The translations under genes and the position numbers were made by a program. Of a stretch of DNA of 64,000 bases, positions 9,073 to 17,551 are shown piece after piece. The stretch is from positions 1,984,001-2,048,000 of the forward strand of contig NZ_JARNTX010000001.1 of assembly GCF_029433095.1 (NCBI RefSeq), in the 5' to 3' direction. A model generated the notes under the pieces. The model had not been told where the DNA came from. It made no database searches and saw only the letters and a list, made by a program, of their open reading frames with translations. This DNA is from Hymenobacter sp. YC55 (GTDB lineage Bacteria > Bacteroidota > Bacteroidia > Cytophagales > Hymenobacteraceae). Within the stretch, counting starts at the first letter, position 1. Each line of letters starts with the position of its first letter.

Positions 9073-10359
9073 CTAGCGATTCTCGATGCTCACGTAGTCG
9101 CGCTCTAGCTCACCGGTATAGATCTGGCGAGGACGGCCGATAGGCTCTTTATTTTCACGCATTTCTTTCCACTGAGCAATCCAGCCGGGGAGGCGGCCCA
9201 AGGCAAACATGACCGTGAACATCTCCGTCGGGATGCCAATGGCTTTGTAGATGATACCCGAATAGAAGTCTACGTTCGGGTACAGCTTGCGCTCTACGAA
9301 ATACGGATCGGTGAGAGCAGCTTGCTCCAACTCCTGCGCAATCGTTAGGAGAGGGTCGTTGATGCCAAGAGCCGCTAGCACTTCGTCGGCAGCCTTTTTG
9401 ATGATCTTGGCGCGTGGGTCGAAGTTCTTGTATACGCGGTGACCGAAGCCCATCAAACGGAATGGGTCGTTCTTGTCTTTGGCTTTCGCAATAAACTTGC
9501 TAGTGTCGCCACCGTCGCGCTGGATAGCTTCCAGCATTTCAACCACCTCTTGGTTGGCGCCGCCGTGTAACGGACCCCACAGGGCGTTGATACCGGCCGA
9601 AACCGAGCCGTATAGGCTGGCGTTGGCCGAACCTACAAGGCGAACCGTGGAGGTAGAGCAATTTTGCTCGTGGTCGGCGTGCAGAATAAGCAGCTTGTTG
9701 AGGGCGCTAACTACCACTGGGTTGATTTCATACTTCTCGGTAGGGAAGCTGAACATCATGTACAGGAAGTTCGACGTGTAGTCGAGGTCGTTGCGGGGGT
9801 AGTTGAGCGGATGACCCTGCGAGTTCTTGTAGGTCCAGGCGGCGATGGTCGAGATTTTGGCCATCAAGCGCAGAATATTCAGGTTGATTTCCTCGGCGCT
9901 CTGATCGGGGTCAATGCTCTTCGGATAGAAGGCCGTGAGTGAGCAAATGAGGCTGCTCAGAATGCCCATGGGGTGAGCTGCCGATGGGAAGCCGTCGAAA
10001 ATCTTGCGGACATCCTCATGCACCAGCGTGTGCTTGGTGATTTGATGGCTGAACTCGTCTAACTCTGCCTTATTGGGCAGTGCCCCATAAATGAGTAGAT
10101 AGGCTACTTCCAGAAAAGTCGATTTTTCGGCCAACTGCTCGATGGGGTAGCCCCGGTAGCGCAGAATACCTTCTTCGCCATCGAGGAAGGTGATGGCGCT
10201 TTTAGTTGCACCAGTGTTTTTGTAGCCCGAATCGAGGGTCACGTAGCCTGTCTGGTCACGTAGCTTACCGATATCGAATGCTTTTTCGTGCTCGGTGCCT
10301 TCGATGACGGGCAAGGTGTACGATTTCCCGTCGAGGATAATCTCAGCAGACTCTGCCAT
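9073..10359 (-). CDS. gltA: Citrate synthase (type II)
   Basis: 428 aa, the length of the hexameric bacterial enzyme. It condenses oxaloacetate and acetyl-CoA at the entry of the TCA cycle. The catalytic segments are present: LHGGANQ (oxaloacetate-binding His), GFGHRVYKNFDPRA (catalytic His and Arg) and PNVDFYSG (catalytic Asp). ATG start. A box TAGCTTCG on the minus strand (10395 to 10388), close to the -7 consensus, may be its promoter. Monocistronic; ends at the shared palindromic terminator. Confidence 0.98.
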   Translation of the reverse strand: MAESAEIILDGKSYTLPVIEGTEHEKAFDIGKLRDQTGYVTLDSGYKNTGATKSAITFLDGEEGILRYRGYPIEQLAEKSTFLEVAYLLIYGALPNKAELDEFSHQITKHTLVHEDVRKIFDGFPSAAHPMGILSSLICSLTAFYPKSIDPDQSAEEINLNILRLMAKISTIAAWTYKNSQGHPLNYPRNDLDYTSNFLYMMFSFPTEKYEINPVVVSALNKLLILHADHEQNCSTSTVRLVGSANASLYGSVSAGINALWGPLHGGANQEVVEMLEAIQRDGGDTSKFIAKAKDKNDPFRLMGFGHRVYKNFDPRAKIIKKAADEVLAALGINDPLLTIAQELEQAALTDPYFVERKLYPNVDFYSGIIYKAIGIPTEMFTVMFALGRLPGWIAQWKEMRENKEPIGRPRQIYTGELERDYVSIENR

Positions 10360-10871
10360 AGGAGAGGGATAGAGGGTGGTTCAGGGGCGAAGCTAAAGAA
10401 TAACCAGCAAGCCAGAAAAGGCAAAACCAGTCGAGTTCTATACTGCTATGCGTCCTGGGATGTTGTGTTAGATGAGAAAGTACCTGCAAAGAAACACAGT
10501 CCAGTAAAATACGCAGTGTGTAGCGAGCTTTTTCGACAATAAATCGGCGAAAATTCGCGCTTGGGTTCTGCGCATTAACCTGGCTTTAACTTTCTGCCTT
10601 TCAAGCACACTGTTCGAGAGCATTGAAGCATTAGATAACAACCAATTCTTGGCAGGCAGTAGAGTTGAGAGCCGGGCTATGTAAACCGGTGGCCTCTCTA
10701 GATGCATAACAACCAAGGAACGACCTAGCTGGTTTTCAAGCATTGGAAGTGCTTGCAGTTGTAAGTGGCTTCGTTGCGTTTCAGATTTCACAATAGGCCG
10801 TTTCGGCATACGGTAATAACTCTGTACTTTCTAAGAGAGTATCAAGCTACTTGCCATCAACTGTAGTTTTC
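10360..10871. other. 512-bp intergenic region between divergent gltA and an aldo/keto reductase
   Basis: No gene supported. An open frame on the minus strand (10468-10809) has an irregular, low-quality product and is not called. The region should hold the promoters of both divergent genes. Confidence 0.55.
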
Positions 10872-11771
10872 ATGAAGTACAACTCACTCGGAAAAACCGG
10901 CCTGCAAGTCAGCGAAATTAGTTTCGGCTGTATGTCGCTTGGCACCGATCACGCGGCCAACCGTATTCTACTGCACCAAGCGTTGGATCAGGGTATTACG
11001 CTCTTTGATACTGCCGACTTATATCAAAAAGGGGAAAACGAGGTGACAGTCGGCAAAGCGTTTAAAGGCCGACGCAGCGAGGTGGTTATTGCCACGAAAG
11101 TGGGCAACGCATGGCGGCCAGATGGTAGCGGCTGGGATTGGGTGCCTACCAATGACTATCTGCTGCAAGCTGTGGAGCACAGCCTCCGTCGCCTCGAAAC
11201 CGACTACATCGACCTGTACCAACTACACGGCGGCACTCTCGAAGACCCCATCGACGGCATCATTGAAGCGTTTGAGTTGCTGAAGCAGCAAGGCAAAATC
11301 CGGGCGTACGGTATTTCCTCTATCCGGCCCAACGTGATTCGCGAGTACGTACAACGCTCTCGTATTGGCAGCGTGATGATGCAGTATAGCCTGCTCGACC
11401 GGCGTCCCGAGGAAAGCTGCTTGGATTTACTGCAAGACCATAACGTAGCCGTATTAGCTCGGGGTAGTTTTGCGCAGGGGCTTCTGGTAAACAAAGCCGC
11501 AAAAAACTACCTGAACTATTCGGAGCAAGAAGTAGCCCAAGCCGCGGCAGCAGTGCAACAAGTAGATGCTACCACCCAACGCTCAGCGGCCGAAGTAGCT
11601 GCCCGCTTTGTGCTGCATCACCCGGCTGTGACCTCGGCGGTGCTAGGAATTCGTACGGAACAGCAACTCTCCGATGCAGTGCAGATAGCTGCCGCATCCC
11701 CCTTAACCAGTGGTGAAGTCGAAATGCTTCAGCAAGCTATAGCCCCCAATACCTACGAGCAGCATCGGTAA
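10872..11771 (+). CDS. Aldo/keto reductase
   Basis: 299 aa from the ATG at 10872; an upstream in-frame TTG at 10851 would add seven residues not typical of the family. NADPH-dependent (beta/alpha)8 oxidoreductase. The catalytic tetrad is present: D46 and Y51 in FDTADLYQKG, K76 in IATKVG, H119 in YQLHGG. The Gly-rich ending and VLGIRTEQQL segment that binds the cofactor are seen near residue 255. The substrate cannot be read from sequence; it resembles the YdhF/general AKR11-13 type. It is convergent with mnmE. Confidence 0.9.
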   Translation: MKYNSLGKTGLQVSEISFGCMSLGTDHAANRILLHQALDQGITLFDTADLYQKGENEVTVGKAFKGRRSEVVIATKVGNAWRPDGSGWDWVPTNDYLLQAVEHSLRRLETDYIDLYQLHGGTLEDPIDGIIEAFELLKQQGKIRAYGISSIRPNVIREYVQRSRIGSVMMQYSLLDRRPEESCLDLLQDHNVAVLARGSFAQGLLVNKAAKNYLNYSEQEVAQAAAAVQQVDATTQRSAAEVAARFVLHHPAVTSAVLGIRTEQQLSDAVQIAAASPLTSGEVEMLQQAIAPNTYEQHR

Positions 11772-11837
11772 GAGAGGAAGACAAAGAGTAGTAAGGTACT
11801 TATGGATGCTCTTTCAACTTCTTGCCTTGCTGCTGCG

Positions 11838-13226
11838 CTACTTGCCAATGCAGAACTGGGTGAAAATGCTGGTCAACAAATCGTCGGAAGATATTTCGCC
11901 GGTTATCTCGCCTAGGGCAGCTAAGGCGTGGCGTAAGTCGGCGGCGAGCAACTCGGTACCGGTGCCGGCAGTTAGGCCAGCCAACACGGCGTCCAAGGCC
12001 TGGGCAGCGGCATCGAGGCTGCGAGCGTGACGCAGATTCGTGACGATGGTGCTGCTGCCGGTGCGGTCGAGGCCTTCGCTGCGCACCTGGGCTAGTAAGA
12101 GCTGACGAAGCTCATCGAGGCCGTCGCCGCGACTGGCAGCAATTAGTGCGGTATCGGGACGGGACCGGAAGACGGCCAGTTGTTGGTCGGAAGCTACATC
12201 GAGCTTGTTGCCAACAGCCAAGACGGGCGTGGCAGCAGGCAAGTTGAGTGCCTCAATCTCTGCTTGAAGTTCCGCAGGAGTAGTTTCCGTTAAATCAAAC
12301 AGATATATAACCAATGCGGCCTGCTTAACCCGCTGCAAAGTGCGTTCTACCCCGATAGATTCTACTACGTCGGTGGTGTCGCGGAGGCCGGCCGTATCCA
12401 CGAAGCGGAAGCGGATGCCGTCGAGGCTTACTTCATCTTCGATCATGTCGCGGGTGGTGCCGGCTACGCTGGAAACAATGGCACGTTCCTCGTTGAGCAG
12501 GGCATTGAGGAGGGTGCTTTTGCCGGCGTTGGGCCGCCCGGCAATTACCGTGGTGACGCCGTTCTTGATAACATTGCCGAGCTCAAAGGAGCGCAGCAAC
12601 CGGCGTACCAGCGTCCGAACTTCTTCGAGTAGGGCTAGCAATCCGCTCCGGTCAGCAAACTCTACATCTTCCTCCCCGAAGTCGAGTTCCAACTCCAGCA
12701 AGGCAGCAAACTGTACTAGTCGGGCCCGGAGGTCTTTCAGTTCGCGCGAGAAGCCGCCACGCATTTGCTGCATGGCCACTTGGTGCGACAGTTGAGAATC
12801 AGCGGCAATCAGGTCGGCTACGGCTTCGGCCTGGGCTAGGTCGAAGGCGCCGTTGAGGAAAGCACGCTTGGTAAACTCGCCGGCTTCCGCTAGGCGGGCT
12901 CCGTGGCGCGTGAATAGCAACAGCAACTGCTGCACGATGTAATCGGAGCCGTGGCAGCTGATTTCCACCACGTCTTCGCGGGTATAGGAGTTCGGAGCCC
13001 GGAACAAGGACACTACTACCTCATCGAGGATGCGGCCTTCGTCGCGGATGGTGCCGAAATGGAGCGTATGGCTGGGTTGGTCGAGCAGGCGCTTGCCCGT
13101 GAAAACATCAGCCACCAAACGAATGGCATCCCGGCCCGAAAGGCGCACCAGGGCAATGGCGCCCGCGCCAGGAGGCGTGGAAAGGGCAACAATAGTATCG
13201 GAAAGTGCGGGGGGAAGAGCAGCCAC
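11838..13226 (-). CDS. mnmE: tRNA modification GTPase MnmE
   Basis: 462 aa from GTG at 13226. With MnmG it forms the 5-carboxymethylaminomethyl (or aminomethyl) group on U34 of certain tRNAs. N-terminal folate-binding domain (DTIVALSTPPGAGAIALVRL), helical domain, inserted G domain with AGRPNAGKSTLLNALL, DTAGLRD and NKLD, and the catalytic C-terminal box FCIGK. A longer frame from TTG 13262 exists, but the promoter-like box TACCTTTG (13257 to 13250) overlaps it, so the GTG start fits better and gives a normal-length N-terminus. Confidence 0.96.
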   Translation of the reverse strand: MAALPPALSDTIVALSTPPGAGAIALVRLSGRDAIRLVADVFTGKRLLDQPSHTLHFGTIRDEGRILDEVVVSLFRAPNSYTREDVVEISCHGSDYIVQQLLLLFTRHGARLAEAGEFTKRAFLNGAFDLAQAEAVADLIAADSQLSHQVAMQQMRGGFSRELKDLRARLVQFAALLELELDFGEEDVEFADRSGLLALLEEVRTLVRRLLRSFELGNVIKNGVTTVIAGRPNAGKSTLLNALLNEERAIVSSVAGTTRDMIEDEVSLDGIRFRFVDTAGLRDTTDVVESIGVERTLQRVKQAALVIYLFDLTETTPAELQAEIEALNLPAATPVLAVGNKLDVASDQQLAVFRSRPDTALIAASRGDGLDELRQLLLAQVRSEGLDRTGSSTIVTNLRHARSLDAAAQALDAVLAGLTAGTGTELLAADLRHALAALGEITGEISSDDLLTSIFTQFCIGK

Positions 13227-13249
13227 AGACGGGGTAGTTGTATGGGCCG

Positions 13250-13257
13250 CAAAGGTA
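13250..13257 (-). promoter_or_regulatory. Candidate -7 box of the mnmE promoter
   Basis: TACCTTTG on the minus strand fits TAnnTTTG exactly and lies 23 bases before the GTG at 13226. No convincing TTG element was found upstream. Confidence 0.45.
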
Positions 13258-13383
13258 CGCAAGGTGGGCGGGTCGGGCAGCGTTGAGATCTATCAGCATG
13301 ACTTCGAGTGCTGCTTGCTGCACCTATTTCCTTGGTCTTTGTGCGAAAAAGATAGAGTTCAGATTAGTACAAACGAGTGAAAG

Positions 13384-14049
13384 CTATGCCTGATCAGCTA
13401 CGAATAAATTACGCCCAACCTCAGGAGAAAGCATTAGAACGGCTGTACTGTTTATCCTGATTTCTAATGAATTATCGAACTCTATTTTATCTAGTACTTC
13501 AATATCAGAACCAAGCTTCAAACCTACCTTGTCGAGGTACTGCAGAAAGGCGGGTGAGGTGTTTTTCACGGCCATAAGGCAGCCATGGTCACCGGGGGCA
13601 AGGTCGGCGACGAGGCGGTTTTGGGGACGTAGTACGGCACCATCTTCGGTGGGGATAGGGTCACCGTGCGGGTCGAGGCGGGGGAAGCCAAGGAACTCGT
13701 CGAGGCGGCGAACAAGCAGCGGCGAGTGGATGTGTTCCATCTGCTCGGCTACGTCGTGTACCTCGTCCCAATTGAAGCCTAGCTTCTGCACCAGAAACAC
13801 TTCCCATAACCGGTGTTTGCGGATAGTGAGCAAGGCCAACTGCCGGCCCTCGGGTGTAAGCGACACACCGCGGTAGCGCTGATAGTGCAGCAGCCCTTTC
13901 TCCCCAAGCCGGCGCAACATATCCGTCACGGAGGCAGCCCGCGTCTGTAGCGCCTCCGCAATACCATTGGTACTAACCTCGGAGCCAGGGGCGGCTTCGG
14001 CTAGCTTGTAAATGGCTTTCAGATAGTTTTCCTCGGTGAAGCTCGGCAT
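13384..14049 (-). CDS. DtxR/MntR-family metal-dependent transcriptional regulator
   Basis: 221 aa from ATG 14049 (an upstream TTG at 14064 is possible). N-terminal winged helix: TEENYLKAIYKLAE (4-17), then the recognition region RAASVTDMLRRLGEKGLLHY. The dimer/metal domain follows, with HRLWEVFLVQKLGF and EVHDVAEQMEHIHSPLL holding His/Glu/Cys-type ligands, and a C-terminal FeoA/SH3-like domain. Such proteins repress iron or manganese uptake genes when metal is bound. No transport gene adjoins, so the regulon is unknown. It follows fabH on the same strand. Confidence 0.92.
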   Translation of the reverse strand: MPSFTEENYLKAIYKLAEAAPGSEVSTNGIAEALQTRAASVTDMLRRLGEKGLLHYQRYRGVSLTPEGRQLALLTIRKHRLWEVFLVQKLGFNWDEVHDVAEQMEHIHSPLLVRRLDEFLGFPRLDPHGDPIPTEDGAVLRPQNRLVADLAPGDHGCLMAVKNTSPAFLQYLDKVGLKLGSDIEVLDKIEFDNSLEIRINSTAVLMLSPEVGRNLFVADQA

Positions 14050-14166
14050 GTGGTTATTCAACAATCAACTAGCGTCTGATAAGCCCCATGCACCCCATCG
14101 TATAGATGAGGTGCACAGGGAATCAACGACAAGCGGCTAATTGTAATTGCAAATATTAGGTGAAAG

Positions 14167-15177
14167 CTACCATTTGATTAGCGCCGAAGCCCAAGTGAAG
14201 CCGGAGCCAAAGGCGGCAAGGCAAACTAAGTCGCCACGTTGGATGCGGCCTTCCTGCAGAGCTTCGCTGAGAGCAATGGGCACGCTGGCGGCGGTGGTGT
14301 TGCCGTAGCGCTGGATGTTGCTGAACACCTTATCGTCGGAGAGGCCCATTTTCTGCTGCACAAACTGCGTGATGCGCAGGTTGGCTTGGTGGGGGATCAG
14401 CAAATCAATGTCCTGGGGTTGGTAGCCGTTCTGATCCAGAGCCTCTTTGATCACCTGAGGGAAGCGAACTACCGCATGCTTGAACACGTTCTGGCCGTTC
14501 ATGTAGGGGTACATGTCGAGAGCATTGGCTACGGCGTAATCTACGCGGCCTTCGCGGTTGGAGCCGGGCTCTTTCACAATCAATTCCTCGGCAAACTCGC
14601 CCTGGGCGTGCAAATGGGTGCTCAAGATGCCGTGCCCTTCGCGCGTACTTGGCCGCAGCACCGCAGCACCGGCACCGTCGCCGAAAATAACTGATACGCC
14701 CCGGCCGCGGGTAGTTTTGTCGAGACCCGACGAGTGGATTTCCGAGCCTACAACCAACACCGTATCATACATACCGGTGCGCACAAACTGGTCGGCCATG
14801 CTCAGGGCATATACGAAGCCCGAACATTGGTTGCGGACGTCGAAAGCGGGGATAGGAGCCTGAATGCCTAGTTCGCGTTGCAGCAATACGCCCGAGCCTG
14901 GGAAGAAGTAGTCGGGGGAGAGCGTGGCAAACACAATCATCTGCACATCGTCGGGGGTGAGGCCCGCGGCTTCCAGTGCCTTACGGGACGCCGCAGCGCC
15001 CATGTTGGCCGTGGTATCCTTGCCTTCCTCGAACCATCGCCGCTCCTGAATACCAGTGCGCTCCTGGATCCACTCCTCGGTCGTTTCCATGAGTTGGGTG
15101 AGGTCGGCGTTGGTGACTACACGGCTAGGTACATAGTGGCCGACACCGGCAATTTCGGAATGGCGGAGAGTGGACAT
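14167..15177 (-). CDS. fabH: 3-oxoacyl-ACP synthase III (KASIII)
   Basis: 336 aa from ATG 15177. FabH starts fatty acid synthesis by condensing acyl-CoA with malonyl-ACP. The catalytic triad is visible: C118 in RNQCSGF, H263 in PHQANLRI and N293 in YGNTTAAS. The Gly-rich end CLAAFGSGFTWASALIKW is typical. The longer frame from 15252 adds non-family residues. A box TACCTTCG at 15234 to 15227 may be its promoter. Bacteroidota often carry several FabH-like genes, so this may serve branched-chain priming or a secondary pathway. Confidence 0.92.
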   Translation of the reverse strand: MSTLRHSEIAGVGHYVPSRVVTNADLTQLMETTEEWIQERTGIQERRWFEEGKDTTANMGAAASRKALEAAGLTPDDVQMIVFATLSPDYFFPGSGVLLQRELGIQAPIPAFDVRNQCSGFVYALSMADQFVRTGMYDTVLVVGSEIHSSGLDKTTRGRGVSVIFGDGAGAAVLRPSTREGHGILSTHLHAQGEFAEELIVKEPGSNREGRVDYAVANALDMYPYMNGQNVFKHAVVRFPQVIKEALDQNGYQPQDIDLLIPHQANLRITQFVQQKMGLSDDKVFSNIQRYGNTTAASVPIALSEALQEGRIQRGDLVCLAAFGSGFTWASALIKW

Positions 15178-15226
15178 AGAAAGGGAAATTTTGGGAGAGT
15201 ACAGAGAGAAGAGACGAAAAGGGTGC

Positions 15227-15234
15227 CGAAGGTA
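15227..15234 (-). promoter_or_regulatory. Candidate -7 box upstream of fabH
   Basis: TACCTTCG on the minus strand, one base from TAnnTTTG, 50 bases before the ATG at 15177. The -33 element is not clear. Confidence 0.35.
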
Positions 15235-15282
15235 ATAAAACCGCGCAGCCAAATTCTGTAAACGGGCGGCAAAGGTCGGCAG

Positions 15283-16485
15283 TTACCCAATTGAATCCAC
15301 TAGACGCCCTAATTTTATGCCTTCCGAAGCCCAAAAAGCGTCATCTGGAATGCCTATTGGGTAGAAGACGGGCTTGGTGGTAGCGGGCAACTCTGTGACG
15401 GCAAGTAAGCTGGTAGCAGCTTCGGGTATCGAATGCAGATCAACCACCAAACCTGCCTCATAGCGCCGGATGTATGCCTCCCATAGTGGGTTAAAAGGAA
15501 TAAGCATCGGCAGACCATGCGCTAGGTATTCAAACAGCTTGGTGGGCCGGCAACGCTCCGAGCTAGGATGTGGCTGGTACAACAAAAGACCCACGTGGCT
15601 CCGCTGGATTTCGGCCACAATGGCGCTGTGCGCTACGGGCGTAGCACCGTGTACGAGTAGCCGAAGCCAGGGCGGATTCGTCTGCTGCAACTGCTGTAAG
15701 GTCCGTAATAAATCGGGCTGTTGGCAAAAGCCGATAACTGTCAGCAAGGCACCGCCTGGCCGCTGATGATGCAGTTCTTCGGTTAGCTTCAAGGCTTGGT
15801 GGATACCGTTCAGCTCGGAAACGGTGCCTGAGTATAGTAGCCGCAAGGGTTCATGCACAGCAGGTAGAGGCCGCGGCTCGGTGCGGGGTACCTCGCCGGC
15901 AGCTGGCTGGTATTTGTTTTCCAGCGTTACGACGCGGGAGGGTGGCAGCGCCTTTAAAAACGGCAATTCCTGCGCATAGCTTTCTTCTGCCAAAATCAGT
16001 CCGGCGGCGTGGCGGGCGGCCCAGGCTTCCACCCACCGCAACCCGGCGGCCAGCCAGCGACGCGTGAAGCCACCATAAACACGCTGAGTGGATACGTTGA
16101 GGGCATAATTCTCGCGGATGTCGTACAGAAACCGGCGGTAGGGAGCTAGCCGCTGCCATAGTAGCGTAAGGGGTAGCAGCTCCGGGGCGTGCACTACCAC
16201 AAGGTCGGGGCGAAGGCGCTGCAGTAGTTGCCAATATCGGCGCTGCGCCCCGAGACGGGCCCAGCTCATGCGTGTACCGGTCAGCAGCGTGTGCAGATGT
16301 ACGTTGGCGGGCGTTGTGGGTACGGAGGAAGCCTGCCGACCAGCTACGTGCACAGTGGTGGCAGGCCGGCGAGCTAAAGTGCAAGCAAATTTGCCGTACA
16401 TCCGGGTGTCGTCCAGGGGCTTGAGCACCGAAGCCAGCAGAATAATGCGAATCGGCGAACCGGAAGGATGAATTGGAGGCGGCAT
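15283..16485 (-). CDS. Glycosyltransferase, GT-B fold (family 4-like)
   Basis: 400 aa. N-terminal Rossmann half (IRIILLASVLKPLDDTRMYGK) and a C-terminal donor-binding half with LLYSGTVSELNGI (about 205-217) and LYQPHPSSERCRPTKLFEYLAHGLP (split around residue 320), whose E-x-x-H/G region is where GT4 enzymes bind the nucleotide sugar. No membrane segment. The acceptor is unknown. It stands alone next to fabH, divergent from dapD, and is not in a visible polysaccharide cluster. Confidence 0.85.
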   Translation of the reverse strand: MPPPIHPSGSPIRIILLASVLKPLDDTRMYGKFACTLARRPATTVHVAGRQASSVPTTPANVHLHTLLTGTRMSWARLGAQRRYWQLLQRLRPDLVVVHAPELLPLTLLWQRLAPYRRFLYDIRENYALNVSTQRVYGGFTRRWLAAGLRWVEAWAARHAAGLILAEESYAQELPFLKALPPSRVVTLENKYQPAAGEVPRTEPRPLPAVHEPLRLLYSGTVSELNGIHQALKLTEELHHQRPGGALLTVIGFCQQPDLLRTLQQLQQTNPPWLRLLVHGATPVAHSAIVAEIQRSHVGLLLYQPHPSSERCRPTKLFEYLAHGLPMLIPFNPLWEAYIRRYEAGLVVDLHSIPEAATSLLAVTELPATTKPVFYPIGIPDDAFWASEGIKLGRLVDSIG

Positions 16486-16520
16486 CTTGCCCGCGAAGAT
16501 GGTAAGTTTGGGGTTGATTG

Positions 16521-16601
16521 TCGATTGTGGGCTGCTGATTGTTGAACTGTTGTCAGCTGGTCACGCTCCGCAACCCAACCAATCAGCAGCCAACAACCGA
16601 A
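16521..16601. repeat. Imperfect inverted repeat upstream of dapD
   Basis: The arms ggctgctgattg (16530-16541) and caatcagcagcc (16580-16591) are exact complements, and the flanks extend the match imperfectly to about 21 bases per arm. Similar TTG/CTG-rich words recur between rpmI and rplT, suggesting a dispersed intergenic repeat. Confidence 0.55.
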
Positions 16602-16627
16602 GCCAAACAACCAACTATTCAACTTTC

Positions 16628-17452
16628 ATGACCGATTTGCAACAAACCATTGAGGCGGCTTGGGCCGACCGCAGCTTGCTTTCACAAACTGCCACCACCG
16701 ACGCCATTCACCACGTTATCGAAGAGCTGGACAAAGGGCGTCTGCGCGTAGCGCAGCCCGCCAACGACCAGGAAGGCGGCTGGACGGTGAATGACTGGGT
16801 GAAGAAGGCGGTTATCCTGTACTTCCCCATTCAGCAGATGGAAACGCTGGAGTTGCCGCCTTTCGAGTACCGCGACAAAATGCGCCTGAAGACCGACTAT
16901 GCTGGTCAGGGGGTGCGGGTGGTGCCGCCCGCTACGGCCCGCTACGGCGCCTACCTCGCATCGGGCGTGATTCTGATGCCGAGCTACGTGAACATTGGCG
17001 CCTGGGTAGGCGAGGGAACCATGGTGGATACCTGGGCTACCGTTGGTTCGTGCGCTCAGATTGGCGCTGGCGTGCACTTGAGCGGGGGCGTAGGTATTGG
17101 CGGCGTATTGGAGCCGGTGCAGGCTGCGCCCGTAATTGTAGAAGACGGCGCTTTTGTGGGTTCGCGCAGCATTTTGGTGGAAGGCTGCTTCGTGGGTAAG
17201 GAAGCCGTTATTGGCGCTGGCGTGACCATCACGGGCAGCACCCGCATCATCGACGTGACGGGCGCCGAGCCCAAGGAATACCGTGGCCACGTACCGGCCC
17301 GCTCGGTGGTGATTCCGGGTTCGTTGCCCAAGCAGTTTCCGGCCGGCGAGTATCACGTGCCTTGCGCTCTCATCATTGGTCAGCGCAAGCCGAGCACCGA
17401 CCTGAAAACCAGCCTCAACGACGCTTTGCGTGAGCACAACGTAGCCGTTTAA
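16628..17452 (+). CDS. dapD: 2,3,4,5-tetrahydropyridine-2,6-dicarboxylate N-succinyltransferase
   Basis: 274 aa, matching the family. DapD succinylates tetrahydrodipicolinate in the succinylase branch of lysine and diaminopimelate synthesis. The family start is MTDLQQTIEAAWADR at 16628, so the longer frame from 16487, which crosses an inverted repeat, is rejected. Left-handed parallel beta-helix hexapeptides run from about residue 105 (VILMPSYVNIGAWVGEGTM) to 230. The C-terminal RKPSTDLKTSLNDALRE is typical. It is divergent from the glycosyltransferase. Confidence 0.97.
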   Translation: MTDLQQTIEAAWADRSLLSQTATTDAIHHVIEELDKGRLRVAQPANDQEGGWTVNDWVKKAVILYFPIQQMETLELPPFEYRDKMRLKTDYAGQGVRVVPPATARYGAYLASGVILMPSYVNIGAWVGEGTMVDTWATVGSCAQIGAGVHLSGGVGIGGVLEPVQAAPVIVEDGAFVGSRSILVEGCFVGKEAVIGAGVTITGSTRIIDVTGAEPKEYRGHVPARSVVIPGSLPKQFPAGEYHVPCALIIGQRKPSTDLKTSLNDALREHNVAV

Positions 17453-17454
17453 CT

Positions 17455-17538
17455 AGTATCGAGCGGCCAGTAGTATGTACTTACGCAACAAGACAATATC
17501 TTGCGTGCTGCTGTCAACCTTACTGGCCGCTCAATACT
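17455..17538. repeat. Long inverted repeat between dapD and the next gene
   Basis: Arms agtatcgagcggccagta (17455-17472) and tactggccgctcaatact (17521-17538) are complementary at 17 of 18 positions. The 48-base interior holds a second stem built from acgcaa and ttgcgt. No T run follows, so this is not a standard terminator; it could be an RNA structure or a repeat element. Confidence 0.75.
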
Positions 17539-17551
17539 TGATACTTATCTA

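Noticed and set aside
10468..10809. 113-codon frame on the minus strand between gltA and the aldo/keto reductase
   Set aside because: Irregular composition, no signal or domain, and it would fill the divergent promoter region. Treated as chance.
16487..16627. 47-residue N-terminal extension of DapD
   Set aside because: It crosses the inverted repeat and has no homology; the family start is at ATG 16628.
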